Of a stretch of DNA of 64,000 bases, positions 26,377 through 36,534 are shown piece after piece. The first letter of the stretch is position 1. Each line of letters begins with the position of its first letter. Source of the stretch: CAJQLB01 sp905479065 (GTDB lineage: Bacteria > Bacteroidota > Bacteroidia > Flavobacteriales > Flavobacteriaceae); assembly GCA_943846735.1 (NCBI GenBank), contig OX044364.1, positions 1,612,001-1,676,000 on the forward strand, read 5' to 3'. Below the pieces are notes generated by a model that ran no database searches, was not told the origin of the DNA, and saw only the letters and a list, made by a program, of their open reading frames with translations. The translations under genes were made by a program, and so were the position numbers.

Positions 26377-27102
26377 TCAATGTTTTAAGAATAAACTTTT
26401 AAGCTTCATTTTTATAACTCCGAATATAGCTTCTGAAATAATACCGGAACTTAGTTTTGATTCACCTTTGGTTCTGTCTGTAAAAATCACGGGAACTTCA
26501 ACCATCTTGTAAGCCCTTAGGTAAGCTTTAAATTTCATTTCTATTTGAAACGCGTAACCCACGAACTTAATTTGATTTAAGTTTAAGTTTTCCAATACCT
26601 CCCGTTTGTAGCAAATAAATCCGGCCGTAGTATCACGTATTGACATGCCTGTAATTAAGCGAACGTAAATAGAAGCTAAATACGATAAAATAACTCTGCT
26701 TAACGGCCAATTAACAACATTGACTCCTTTAATATAACGCGACCCAATGGCAACATCAGAGCCGTTTAGGTGGCACTGATCATACAACCGAATCAAATCG
26801 TTCGGATTGTGTGAAAAATCAGCATCCATTTCAAAAATATAATGGTATCCTTTGTCCAAACACCATTTAAATCCGTGGATATAGGCCGTGCCAAGACCAA
26901 ATTTTTCTTTTCGTACCTCTAAAAATAATTGTTTTGAGAATTCCTTTTGTAGTTGCTTGACTCTAGACGCGGTAGAGTCAGGTGAATTGTCATCTACCAC
27001 TAAAATATCGAAGGCTTTGTCTTGGCTAAAAACAGCTCGGATTACATCCTCAATATTTTCAAGTTCATTATAGGTTGGTATGATCACAATGGCATCCCTC
27101 AT
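26377..27102 (-). CDS. polyprenol-phosphate mannosyltransferase (GT2)
   Basis: Glycosyltransferase of the dolichyl-phosphate mannose synthase family, 241 residues. GT2 features: IIPTYNELENI, the DDNSPD metal motif and the EMDADFSHNP catalytic stretch. It transfers mannose (or another hexose) from a nucleotide sugar to a polyprenyl phosphate at the inner face of the membrane. No C-terminal membrane region, so a partner or peripheral attachment is likely. First gene of the GT2-pyrC-DUF4296 operon. Confidence 0.9.
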   Translation of the reverse strand: MRDAIVIIPTYNELENIEDVIRAVFSQDKAFDILVVDDNSPDSTASRVKQLQKEFSKQLFLEVRKEKFGLGTAYIHGFKWCLDKGYHYIFEMDADFSHNPNDLIRLYDQCHLNGSDVAIGSRYIKGVNVVNWPLSRVILSYLASIYVRLITGMSIRDTTAGFICYKREVLENLNLNQIKFVGYAFQIEMKFKAYLRAYKMVEVPVIFTDRTKGESKLSSGIISEAIFGVIKMKLKSLFLKH

Positions 27103-27176
27103 TCAAAAATAATTTTAACAAAAGTAAGTTATTTACAGGATTATTTTTATAGATTATTTATCATAATTTAGCCAAT

Positions 27177-27824
27177 ATGATAAGAGAAATAATATCAAAT
27201 GAATGGTTTGTTATTTTAATTGTTGTTAACCTAATTATTTTAGCATTTACGAAGTTTTCTTTTACTAAGAGATTTCATGATTACCTGTGGGTTTTATGGA
27301 ATTCAAAATATTTGAAAGTGTATGCTCGAGAACAAAAATTCATTGATCAATTTGACGGTCTTTTATTTTTAAACCTTTCCATCTCTCTAAGTATTTTTAT
27401 CTTTATATGCTACGGTGTTTTTGTAGAAACACAAGCCTTTGCATTAAACACTTTTTTTAAAATTTGGTTGTGTGTAAATGTCTTGTTAATTATCAAAGCA
27501 TTTTTAGAGCGATTAATTGGTCAGCTTTTTGAAATTAACATCCTTCTTGACTCTTATCTCTTTCAAAAAATAGCTTTTAAAAATTATGTAGGGTTGCTTT
27601 TAATTCCGTTAAATATTATTTTACTATTCGGCTTTGAGCCATCTCCTTTTCTCCTTTACTTTATCTTTACACTGGCATCTTTGATACTTTTTACAGGATT
27701 TATTTCCTCATTTAAAGCACATCAAAAAACGATAATAAATAACTTATTTTATTTTATTTTGTATCTTTGCGCACTTGAAATCGCACCCTACGTGATTTTA
27801 TACAAGATTTTTATTACAAATTAG
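27177..27824 (+). CDS. DUF4271 integral membrane protein
   Basis: Bacteroidota-specific membrane protein of 215 residues with about 6 predicted helices and no known function. The reading includes a conserved YLKVYAREQKF stretch after the first helix. It sits next to hemD in many flavobacteria. Upstream is a 74-base AT-rich gap shared with the divergent GT2 gene. A TATCTTTG box inside its last codons (27762-27769) may be a hemD promoter. Confidence 0.88.
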   Translation: MIREIISNEWFVILIVVNLIILAFTKFSFTKRFHDYLWVLWNSKYLKVYAREQKFIDQFDGLLFLNLSISLSIFIFICYGVFVETQAFALNTFFKIWLCVNVLLIIKAFLERLIGQLFEINILLDSYLFQKIAFKNYVGLLLIPLNIILLFGFEPSPFLLYFIFTLASLILFTGFISSFKAHQKTIINNLFYFILYLCALEIAPYVILYKIFITN

Positions 27825-27849
27825 AACTGAGCAAAACGAGAAGTAGCGT

Positions 27850-28599
27850 ATGAAAGTGAAAACAATTTTAGTTTCCCAACCAGAGCCCAAGGTAGAAAAT
27901 TCTCCGTATTTTGAGTTACAAGAAAAACAACGTGTGAAAATTGATTTTCGCCCATTCATTCATGTTGAGGGGGTCTCTGCAAAAGAAATACGTTTAGAAA
28001 AAGTGGATTTAAACACTTACACGGCTATTATTCTTACAAGTAGAAATGCCGTTGACCATTTTTTTAGAGTTGCAGAAGAAATGAGATTTAAAGTTCCTGA
28101 TTCAATGAAATATTTTTGTCAATCAGAAGCCGTAGCTTACTATCTTCAGAAATACGTTGTTTACAGAAAACGAAAAATTTATGTTGGGAAGCGCACCTTT
28201 GCTGAATTGACACCGCTGATAAAAAAATACAAAGACGAGTCATTTTTACTGCCTACCACTGATAAATTAAAACCCGAAGTCCCTCAAATTTTAGACAATC
28301 TTGGGGTCTCTTGGAAAAAATCAACATTTTACAAAACAGTGATTAGTGATTTATCTGATTTAGAAAATGTATTTTATGATGTACTGGTTTTCTTTAGTCC
28401 GTCTGGCATCGAATCACTTTTTCATAATTTTCCAGATTTCAAACAAAATAACACAAGAATTGCAGTGTTTGGGAACACCACTATTAAAGCTGTTAAAGAT
28501 AAAGGCCTGAGAGTTGATATTGCTGCTCCAACACCTGAAACGCCTTCAATGACCATGGCATTGAACAAGTATATTAATCTAGCAAACAAAAAAGGTTAG
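27850..28599 (+). CDS. hemD: uroporphyrinogen-III synthase
   Basis: Cyclises hydroxymethylbilane to uroporphyrinogen III in tetrapyrrole synthesis. 249 residues. HemD sequences diverge, but this one matches the flavobacterial branch, with TAIILTSRNAVDHFFRVAEEM and ALLPTT-like / FFSPSGIESLF segments. Located 25 bases after the DUF4271 gene and likely co-transcribed. A bidirectional terminator separates it from the convergent pckA. Confidence 0.92.
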   Translation: MKVKTILVSQPEPKVENSPYFELQEKQRVKIDFRPFIHVEGVSAKEIRLEKVDLNTYTAIILTSRNAVDHFFRVAEEMRFKVPDSMKYFCQSEAVAYYLQKYVVYRKRKIYVGKRTFAELTPLIKKYKDESFLLPTTDKLKPEVPQILDNLGVSWKKSTFYKTVISDLSDLENVFYDVLVFFSPSGIESLFHNFPDFKQNNTRIAVFGNTTIKAVKDKGLRVDIAAPTPETPSMTMALNKYINLANKKG

Positions 28600-28610
28600 C
28601 TTGATTTGAC

Positions 28611-28646
28611 AAAAAAAAGGCGAGCATATAGCTCGCCTTTTTTTTT
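28611..28646. terminator. bidirectional terminator between hemD and pckA
   Basis: GGCGAGC / GCTCGCC core with A and T runs on either side (15-bp paired stem, 5-base loop ATATA). The stem with A run on the left and T run on the right works for both convergent genes. Confidence 0.88.
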
Positions 28647-28655
28647 GGTCCTAAT

Positions 28656-30278
28656 CTAAATTTTGACTTTAATATTGGGAGCGCCTGCCATTATTTCAGC
28701 ATTAGCATAAGATTCAAATTTTTTAAAGTTATCTCTAAAGGAATTTGCAAGCTTATCGGCCGTTTTATAATAGCCTTCATCATTATTCCATGTTTGTCTA
28801 GGACTTAATACTTCCGTAGGGACATTTGGACAAGTCCGTGGCTGCTGGACACCAAATACAGAATGCACATGGTAATTACCTTTATTTGCATCTTCCAAAC
28901 TTCCATTCATTGCAGCAGAAATCATGGCTCTTGTATATTTTAATTTCATTCGAGTTCCAACACCGTAAGGACCACCTGTCCAACCTGTGTTGACAAGCCA
29001 AACATTAACTCCAGCTTCTTGCATTTTTTTACTTAACATTTCAGCATAAATGGTTGGGTGTAAGGGCATGAATGGTTCACCAAAACAAGCAGAAAAGGAG
29101 GGTACCGGTTCCGTTATTCCTGCCTCAGTCCCTGCAACTTTAGCCGTATATCCCGATATGAAATGATACGCGGCCTGTCCAGGTGTTAACTTCGAAATTG
29201 GTGGTAAAACACCAAAGGCATCTGCTGTTAAAAAGAAAATATTAGTAGGGTTTTTAGCAAAAGATGGTTGTTGAATGTTATCAATATGGTATATCGGATA
29301 ACTGACGCGTGTGTTTTGAGTAATGCTACTATCCATGAAATTAATATCGCCATTATCATCGAAAACAACGTTTTCCAAAATAGCCCCTGGCTTAATCGCT
29401 CTAAAAATATCTGGTTCCTTCTCTTCTGTTAAATCAATGACTTTAGCGTAACATCCTCCTTCAAAATTAAAAATACTATTTTCTGAGGTCCAACCATGTT
29501 CATCATCACCAATGAGACGTCTATTTGGATCTGCAGACAATGTAGTTTTTCCTGTACCAGACAAACCAAAGAAAATGGCAGTGTCTCCATCAGCACCTAC
29601 ATTCGCTGAACAGTGCATTGGTAAAACATTTCTGTCTACCGGCAATATCATATTCAGTGCAGAGAAAATTCCTTTTTTCATTTCTCCAGTGTAAGCAGAA
29701 CCTCCAATCAACGCAATTTTTTTCGTAAAATTTAAAATTGAAAAGTTCCCTTGTCTTAAGCCATGTTTTTCTGGCTCATCACACTCATATCCTGGCGCAC
29801 ATACTACTAACCAGTCTTCATTAAAATCCTTAAGTTCGTCACTAGTGGGTCTTAAAAACATATTGTAAACAAACATATTCGACCATGGGTACTCTGCAAT
29901 AGTTCGCACATTTGTTTTATACTCAGGATCAGCACATACATAGCCATCTCTAACATAAAGCTCTTTTCCACTGAGATACTCGAGTACTTTTAAATGTAAA
30001 TAATCAAAATTTTCTGACGAAATTCCTTTATTTGTGTCTCCCCACCAAACACGATCTTGAGTATAATTATCACGCACTAAGAAACGATCTTGTGGCGATC
30101 TCCCAGTATACTTACCTGTATTAATAGCTAATGTCCCATTTTTAGTCTCCTTACCCATCCCCTTACTAGTGGAAATATTTTGAAGCTCACTTGGTGTTAA
30201 TTGGTAATGACTATTGGCATTGATAATTCCGTACTGTTCTAACGAAATCGTTTTCGTAGTGTGGGTGCTATCCCCCAT
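28656..30278 (-). CDS. pckA: phosphoenolpyruvate carboxykinase (ATP)
   Basis: Gluconeogenic enzyme converting oxaloacetate to PEP, 540 residues. The kinase-1a loop GLSGTGKTTLSADP, upstream MHCSANVGADGDTAIFF, and metal motifs HGWTSEN and FTDNIFFLTADAF-like segments identify the ATP-type family. The gene is alone on its strand between the terminator and DUF423. Consistent with growth on amino acids or organic acids. Confidence 0.97.
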   Translation of the reverse strand: MGDSTHTTKTISLEQYGIINANSHYQLTPSELQNISTSKGMGKETKNGTLAINTGKYTGRSPQDRFLVRDNYTQDRVWWGDTNKGISSENFDYLHLKVLEYLSGKELYVRDGYVCADPEYKTNVRTIAEYPWSNMFVYNMFLRPTSDELKDFNEDWLVVCAPGYECDEPEKHGLRQGNFSILNFTKKIALIGGSAYTGEMKKGIFSALNMILPVDRNVLPMHCSANVGADGDTAIFFGLSGTGKTTLSADPNRRLIGDDEHGWTSENSIFNFEGGCYAKVIDLTEEKEPDIFRAIKPGAILENVVFDDNGDINFMDSSITQNTRVSYPIYHIDNIQQPSFAKNPTNIFFLTADAFGVLPPISKLTPGQAAYHFISGYTAKVAGTEAGITEPVPSFSACFGEPFMPLHPTIYAEMLSKKMQEAGVNVWLVNTGWTGGPYGVGTRMKLKYTRAMISAAMNGSLEDANKGNYHVHSVFGVQQPRTCPNVPTEVLSPRQTWNNDEGYYKTADKLANSFRDNFKKFESYANAEIMAGAPNIKVKI

Positions 30279-30344
30279 AATTGAATGTGTTGATTAGGTT
30301 ACAAAAATATAAATTTAATTAGAAATCTAATTTATAAAAAGATA

Positions 30345-30734
30345 TTATTCTTCTTTTAAATTAAAAAAATTAAGAACTAAAGTGAGCCACGCTAATATTA
30401 GTAATAAACCTCCAATTGGTGTTATAAAGCCAATTTTTGTAAAATCAAATCCTGTCAATTGATTTGTGGCCAAACCATAAATTGAACCTGAAAAAAGTAG
30501 TAGCCCAACAGCAATAAACCAAAACATTCTTTTTTTTACGACATCTTTAATGTTCGTTGTAGAACCAATAAACAACAATAACAACGCATGATACATTTGA
30601 TATCTCACTCCAACTTGAAATGTTTGAAAATCGTTTTGACTAATAACCTCTTTTAAACCATGAGAGGCAAAAGCTCCCAAAACAACTGATATTAAGCCAA
30701 GAACACTCGCAATAATCAAGATTTTTCTGTTCAT
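30345..30734 (-). CDS. DUF423 membrane protein
   Basis: Small membrane protein of 129 residues, about 4 helices, TMEM256/YgdD-like. N-terminus LGLISVVLGAFASHGLKE with an early Gly-Ala-Phe-x-x-His motif. No proven function. Followed after 66 bases by pckA on the same strand. Confidence 0.9.
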   Translation of the reverse strand: MNRKILIIASVLGLISVVLGAFASHGLKEVISQNDFQTFQVGVRYQMYHALLLLFIGSTTNIKDVVKKRMFWFIAVGLLLFSGSIYGLATNQLTGFDFTKIGFITPIGGLLLILAWLTLVLNFFNLKEE

Positions 30735-30821
30735 ATCTATCTCTAATTAATATTTTTAAAACACCTACAATTTAGTACATTCGTAGCAGATGAAAATCAA
30801 AATTACACAAGAATACTAACT

Positions 30822-32186
30822 ATGCGAAACATATTAGTCATAGGAGCGGGGAAATCAACTTCTTATTTAATAAAATATTTTATTGACAAAGCTGACACAG
30901 AGAATTTACATCTCACAATTGGGGACATTGATGTGCAGAAAGCCAAGGAAATTACTGGTAACAATCCCAATGTTGATGTCATTTTTTTAGATGTATTTGA
31001 TAAAGAGTCGCGGGGAAATGCCGTTAAAAATTCAGACATCGTTGTGTCAATGTTACCAGCACGATTCCATATTGAAGTTGCCAAAGATTGCATCACTTAT
31101 AAAACACATATGGTAACAGCATCTTACGTTAGTCCAGAAATGCAACAACTCAATAAGGCAGCAAAAGAAAATGGCCTTATTTTTATGAATGAAATTGGTC
31201 TTGATCCGGGCATTGATCACATGAGTGCGATGCAAGTATTGAATGACATCAGAGACCAAGGGGGTAAAATTATTCTCTTTGAATCGTTTACTGGAGGCCT
31301 CGTTGCTCCTGAAAGTGACAACAACTTGTGGAATTATAAATTCACTTGGAATCCAAGAAATGTTGTTGTAGCGGGTCAAGGAAGTGCAGCAAAATTCTTA
31401 CAAGAAGGAGCTTATAAATACATTCCTTATAATCGTCTTTTTAGACGAACTGAATTTCTAGATATTGATGGATTTGGTCGCTTCGAGGGCTATGCCAATA
31501 GGGATTCTTTAAAATATCAACATATCTATGGATTAGATAACATTAAAACATTGTATCGAGGAACAATGCGACGTGTTGGATTTAGTAGAGCTTGGAATAT
31601 TTTTGTGCAACTTGGGATGACTGATGATAGTTACACCATTGACGATAGTGAAAATATGAGCTATCGTGATTTTGTCAATTCCTTCTTAGCATATAGTCCA
31701 ACAGATTCTGTAGAGTTAAAATTTAGACATGCTCTAAAAATTGATCAAGATGATATTGTTTGGGATAAATTGGAAGAACTAGATATTTTCAATTCTGAAA
31801 AAATGGTAAATCTTATAAAGGCCACCCCCGCGCAAATTTTACAAAAAATATTAATGGATAGTTGGACACTTGATGCTGATGACAAGGACATGATTGTCAT
31901 GTATCATAAGTTTGGGTACGTGTTAGATGGTGAAAAACATCAAATTGACTCTACCATGGTTGCTATAGGTGAAAATCAAGTCTATACTGCTATGGCGAAG
32001 ACCGTTGGGCTTCCAGTGGCAATTGCGACAGTGGCAATTTTAAATAAGAAAATTACCACACCGGGTGTGCAAATTCCAATTAGCAGAGAAGTTTACGAAC
32101 CTATTCTTAAGGAATTGGAAACTAATGGAATTACATTTTCTGAAAAAAAAGTTCCCTATTTAGGTTATAATTCTTTAAATCTTTAA
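30822..32186 (+). CDS. saccharopine dehydrogenase family protein
   Basis: NAD(P)-dependent dehydrogenase of 454 residues. Rossmann LVIGAGKSTSYLI at the N-terminus and a long saccharopine-reductase-like C-terminal region (ANEIGLDPGIDHMSA-like, SFTGGLVAPESDNN). This family includes yeast Lys9 and the saccharopine dehydrogenase half of LKR/SDH. The likely reaction is interconversion of saccharopine with alpha-aminoadipate semialdehyde plus glutamate. An Lrp/AsnC regulator follows after 26 bases, which suggests lysine-responsive control. Direction (catabolic or biosynthetic) is not certain; no LKR gene is seen in this window. Confidence 0.9.
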   Translation: MRNILVIGAGKSTSYLIKYFIDKADTENLHLTIGDIDVQKAKEITGNNPNVDVIFLDVFDKESRGNAVKNSDIVVSMLPARFHIEVAKDCITYKTHMVTASYVSPEMQQLNKAAKENGLIFMNEIGLDPGIDHMSAMQVLNDIRDQGGKIILFESFTGGLVAPESDNNLWNYKFTWNPRNVVVAGQGSAAKFLQEGAYKYIPYNRLFRRTEFLDIDGFGRFEGYANRDSLKYQHIYGLDNIKTLYRGTMRRVGFSRAWNIFVQLGMTDDSYTIDDSENMSYRDFVNSFLAYSPTDSVELKFRHALKIDQDDIVWDKLEELDIFNSEKMVNLIKATPAQILQKILMDSWTLDADDKDMIVMYHKFGYVLDGEKHQIDSTMVAIGENQVYTAMAKTVGLPVAIATVAILNKKITTPGVQIPISREVYEPILKELETNGITFSEKKVPYLGYNSLNL

Positions 32187-32212
32187 GTCCTCATTGTCTT
32201 AAGTATATCGCT

Positions 32213-32683
32213 ATGAAAATTATAAATCAAAATATACAGATTGACGGTATTGATAAAAAAATCTTGCGCGCTTTGATTGAGGATGCGCGAACTCCAATTT
32301 TAGAAATTGCGCGCTACATTGGAATCTCTGGTGCTGCGATTCATCAACGTCTTCGCAAATTAGAAAAATCTGGTTTAATTGCCGGTTCTAAATTTGTAAT
32401 AAATCCAAAAATTCTAGGCTATAAAACCATGGCTTTTATTGGTATTTTTTTAGACAAAGCTATGAATAATCCAGATGCTGTTAGGCAATTAAAAAAAATC
32501 CCTGAGGTTCTCGAGTGCCACTATACAACTGGAAACTGGAGCATTCTAATAAAAATTTTGTGTAAAGACAATGAACATCTTATGCATCTACTGAATAAAG
32601 AAATTCAAACCATCCCCGGAGTGTCAAGAACCGAAACATTTATCTCACTTGAACAACAAATAGATAGGCAAATAAATATTTAA
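32213..32683 (+). CDS. Lrp/AsnC-family transcriptional regulator
   Basis: Feast/famine regulator of 156 residues: an N-terminal helix-turn-helix (ARYIGISGAAIHQRLRKLE) followed by an effector-binding RAM domain (YTTGNWSILIKI). Starts 26 bases after the saccharopine dehydrogenase gene and is probably its co-transcribed regulator, responding to lysine or a related amino acid. No palindromic operator is obvious upstream of the dehydrogenase. Confidence 0.92.
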   Translation: MKIINQNIQIDGIDKKILRALIEDARTPILEIARYIGISGAAIHQRLRKLEKSGLIAGSKFVINPKILGYKTMAFIGIFLDKAMNNPDAVRQLKKIPEVLECHYTTGNWSILIKILCKDNEHLMHLLNKEIQTIPGVSRTETFISLEQQIDRQINI

Positions 32684-32733
32684 GAAATTCTTCTTTATGA
32701 AGATGCTCTTTTATTTACATCTACATCACCTTA

Positions 32734-33426
32734 TTAATCCCTTCCTAAAACTTGTAGCGCCCAATATAATAACGAAGCCAATGCTCCGATAGCAGCTACT
32801 AAATAAGTTCTTGCAGCCCACTTCAAAGCATCCTCTGATCCTTTATATTCTTCTGGAGTGACAATATTTTTTGCTTTTAACCAAGCTAGTGCTCTATTAC
32901 TCGCATCATATTCAACAGGAAGTGTTATAAAACTAAATAATGTAGCAAATCCCATGAACAATAAACCCGCTACAGACACCCAGTAACCTAAACCTACCCC
33001 TAGTGCCGTACCTAATAAAATTCCTCCAATCACTAACCATTGTGACATCCCAGAAGTCACACTAACAATTGGTACAAGAGCAGAACGCATACCCAATGCG
33101 CTGTAAGCTTGTGCATGTTGAACCGCATGACCACATTCGTGTGCGGCAACTGCGGCTGCGGCTGCATTTCTCTCATTGTAAACAGCTTCACTTAAATTAA
33201 CTGTTTTATTTTTTGGGTTGTAATGATCTGTTAATTGTCCAGGTACCGAAATAACCTCCACGTCGAAAACACCATTATCGTTTAACATCTTTTCAGCGAT
33301 TTCTCTTCCGCTCATTCCGTTGCGCAGGCGCATCTTCGAATAATATGCGAATTTTTTCTTTAATTGATTGCTTACAAACCAACTTACAAGAGCAATTGTT
33401 CCAATGAGTAAATAATATCCTATCAT
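32734..33426 (-). CDS. YugP-family zinc metallopeptidase
   Basis: Membrane zinc peptidase, 230 residues. N-terminal helix, then the zinc motif HECGH at residues 96-100, and three predicted helices in the C-terminal half. The DUF1385/YugP family is widespread and its substrates are unknown. Lies alone between the convergent Lrp gene and the leuS gene. Confidence 0.92.
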   Translation of the reverse strand: MIGYYLLIGTIALVSWFVSNQLKKKFAYYSKMRLRNGMSGREIAEKMLNDNGVFDVEVISVPGQLTDHYNPKNKTVNLSEAVYNERNAAAAAVAAHECGHAVQHAQAYSALGMRSALVPIVSVTSGMSQWLVIGGILLGTALGVGLGYWVSVAGLLFMGFATLFSFITLPVEYDASNRALAWLKAKNIVTPEEYKGSEDALKWAARTYLVAAIGALASLLYWALQVLGRD

Positions 33427-33493
33427 AATTATTTTATTTTACATTTAGATCACAAAAAACACGCCAAACACACGACAGGTAATTTTGTCAGTT

Positions 33494-36307
33494 TTAGCCA
33501 ACTATATTGACAATTTTTCCTGGAACTATTATGACTTTCTTTGGCTCTCGCCCCTTTAATTGTGCTTGTGTTTTTTCGTTAGCCATAACTTGAGACTCAA
33601 TTTGCTCTTTACTTAAATCCAAAGGTAAATCCATCGTAAAACGCATTTTACCGTTAAATGAAATTGGGTATGTCTTAGAACTCTCAATAATATGATTTTC
33701 ACTGAATAAAGGAAACTCAGCAGTGGCAATCGATGTATTATGCCCTAGCTGGCTCCATAGTTCTTCAGAAATGTGTGGTGCGTATGGTGACATTAAAATA
33801 AGTAAAGGCTCCAATATATCTCGACTTGTACATTTTTGAGCACTTAACTCATTCACAGCAATCATAAAGGTAGAAACAGACGTATTGAATGAAAAATTTT
33901 CAATATCGTCTTCCACCTTTTTTATTGTTTTATGAAGTGTTTTCAAGTTGTCTTTATTTGGAGTAGTATTAGATACTTTGATGCCATCATCACCCATATA
34001 AAGTTTCCATAGTTTTTTTAAAAAATTATGTACTCCCGTAATGCCAGACGTATTCCATGGCTTATACTGTTCAAGTGGACCTAAAAACATTTCATAAAGA
34101 CGCAAACTGTCAGCTCCATAATCAATACATATTTGATCAGGGTTAACTACGTTGTATTTTGACTTTGACATTTTTTCTACCTCACGTCCTACTTTATAGA
34201 CACCATCTTCAAGAACAAATTCAGCATCTTTAAACTCCGGTCTCCACTTTTTAAAAGCAATAATATCAAGCTCATCAGAGGTATTCACGTAAGACACATC
34301 AGCATGGATTTGCTGTACTTTTTGATTACCAATAATCCCCTTTGATATGAATTTATTCTCTCCCTCAACTCTATAAACAAAGGCACTTGTCCCTAGTATC
34401 ATCCCTTGATTAATCAACTTTTTTGCAAATTCATCATGGCCTACGTAATCCATGTCATACATGAATTTTTGCCAAAATCGAGAATATAATAAATGCCCTG
34501 TCGCATGTTCACTACCTCCTATATACAAATCTACTTGTTCCCAGTACGCAATAGCAGATTTAGAAAATATTTCGATATCGTTATTTGAATCCATGTAACG
34601 ATTAAAATACTGGGAACTTCCCGCCCATCCTGGCATCGTATTTAATTCCAATGGGTGTATTGTAACATTGTCAATCAAGGTATTGTCTACAACCTCCTTT
34701 TTTTCTGTATCCCATGCCCACTTTTGTGCATTACCAAGAGGGGGCTCACCTGTTTCTGTCGGTAAATATTTTTTCACTTCTGGTAACGTGATCGGTAAAA
34801 ATTGTGCATCGATAACTTGCGGTATACCATTTACGTAATAGACCGGAAACGGTTCTCCCCAATAACGCTGCCTGCTAAAAACCGCATCACGTAGTCGATA
34901 GTTAATTTTACCTTGTCCTTGCCCTATTTTTTCTAGTTCATATATTGCTCTTTTTAATGCTTTTTTATATGAAAGTCCGTTTAAAAAATCACTTTGGGCA
35001 ATGATTGCATTGTCTTTATCTGAAAAAGCCTGTTTAGAGATATCTACATCCTGAAATATGTTTAGAATAGGAATATTGAAGTGTTTTGCGAAATCATAAT
35101 CTCTTTGGTCTCCACAGGGAACAGACATTACTGCACCAGTGCCATACCCTGCCAAGACATAATCTCCAATCCATATAGGAACAGGAGCTTTTGTAAACGG
35201 GTGCTCTGCATATGCCCCAGTAAAAACACCTGAAATTGTTTTTACATCAGCTAATCTATCTCGCTCACTTCGTTTTGATGTCGTTTGTATGTATGCTTCA
35301 ACCTCTTTTATTTTGGTAGCAACTGTAATTTTTTTAACAAGGGGATGCTCGGGAGCAAGCGTCATAAAACTTACCCCAAAAATCGTATCAGGACGCGTTG
35401 TAAAAACATCGATAATATCACTATGATTCTTAACATTAAAGCTTACTGTTGCACCTGTAGACTTCCCAATCCAATTACGTTGTATCTCTTTGAGTGGTTC
35501 AGGCCAATCAATCGATTCTAATCCCTGTAACAAGCGATCTGCGTATGCAGAGATTCGCATACTCCATTGTGTCATTTTCTTTCTTACCACTGGAAAGCCT
35601 CCTCGCTCTGAAACTCCATTGATAATCTCGTCATTAGCCAAAACAGTCCCTAAACTTGCGCACCAATTAACCTCTGTCTCTGCAAGATAGGTCAACCGGT
35701 ATTTTAATAGAATTTGTTCTTGCTCTAAGGAAGTAAAGCCATTCCATGCTTTTTCCGAAAATATCAAAACATCATCATCACATGCAGCATTAACACCTGC
35801 ATTTCCTTTTAAAGAAAATAATGTCTTCAAGGTCTCGATTGACTCCGCTTTATTAGAGTCGTTGTTATACCACGAGTCAAATAATTGGATAAAAATCCAC
35901 TGCGTCCATTTATAATAACTGGAATCTGATGTCCTTAATTCCCTTGACCAGTCAAACGAAAAACCAATTTGATCTAATTGTCTCCGATATGTTTTTATAT
36001 TGTCCTCTGTTGTTACAGCAGGATGTTGCCCTGTTTGAATTGCATATTGCTCTGCAGGCAATCCAAAACTATCATACCCTTGAGGGTGTAACACATTAAA
36101 TCCCTTATGGCGCTTATAACGGGCATAAATATCAGAAGCGATGTAACCCAAAGGATGTCCTACATGTAATCCTGCTCCACTGGGATAAGGAAACATATCT
36201 AAAACATAATATTTTGGTTTGTTTGAATTATTTTCAGCTTTAAAAGTCTGATTAGCTGACCAATATTTTTGCCATTTGGCTTCAATTTCGTTGAAATGAT
36301 ATTTCAT
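33494..36307 (-). CDS. leuS: leucyl-tRNA synthetase
   Basis: Charges tRNA-Leu. 937 residues from the ATG at 36307; an open stretch to 36355 upstream is not family-like. Class I signatures HVGHPLGY and KMSKSKYN are present, and the CP1 editing domain has TTRPDTIFG. Divergent from ftsX with a 227-base gap that shows no clear promoter match. Confidence 0.97.
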   Translation of the reverse strand: MKYHFNEIEAKWQKYWSANQTFKAENNSNKPKYYVLDMFPYPSGAGLHVGHPLGYIASDIYARYKRHKGFNVLHPQGYDSFGLPAEQYAIQTGQHPAVTTEDNIKTYRRQLDQIGFSFDWSRELRTSDSSYYKWTQWIFIQLFDSWYNNDSNKAESIETLKTLFSLKGNAGVNAACDDDVLIFSEKAWNGFTSLEQEQILLKYRLTYLAETEVNWCASLGTVLANDEIINGVSERGGFPVVRKKMTQWSMRISAYADRLLQGLESIDWPEPLKEIQRNWIGKSTGATVSFNVKNHSDIIDVFTTRPDTIFGVSFMTLAPEHPLVKKITVATKIKEVEAYIQTTSKRSERDRLADVKTISGVFTGAYAEHPFTKAPVPIWIGDYVLAGYGTGAVMSVPCGDQRDYDFAKHFNIPILNIFQDVDISKQAFSDKDNAIIAQSDFLNGLSYKKALKRAIYELEKIGQGQGKINYRLRDAVFSRQRYWGEPFPVYYVNGIPQVIDAQFLPITLPEVKKYLPTETGEPPLGNAQKWAWDTEKKEVVDNTLIDNVTIHPLELNTMPGWAGSSQYFNRYMDSNNDIEIFSKSAIAYWEQVDLYIGGSEHATGHLLYSRFWQKFMYDMDYVGHDEFAKKLINQGMILGTSAFVYRVEGENKFISKGIIGNQKVQQIHADVSYVNTSDELDIIAFKKWRPEFKDAEFVLEDGVYKVGREVEKMSKSKYNVVNPDQICIDYGADSLRLYEMFLGPLEQYKPWNTSGITGVHNFLKKLWKLYMGDDGIKVSNTTPNKDNLKTLHKTIKKVEDDIENFSFNTSVSTFMIAVNELSAQKCTSRDILEPLLILMSPYAPHISEELWSQLGHNTSIATAEFPLFSENHIIESSKTYPISFNGKMRFTMDLPLDLSKEQIESQVMANEKTQAQLKGREPKKVIIVPGKIVNIVG

Positions 36308-36534
36308 CGTTCTATTTTCCGCAATTAAAAATTCAAATTTAAGCTTTATTAGCAACTTGTAATCGTAAATATAAAAAAATGCCTTTTCTTTTTATGTTTA
36401 ATACATTACCATATCGCCACTCCTAAACTTACGGACATTGAAGGCCTCTGTTTCGAAATGTTCAAATGTTTAGATGAATAATATTTTAGATTAATGATAC
36501 TTTGTTATTTTTACATAATTAACATTAGCAAATT

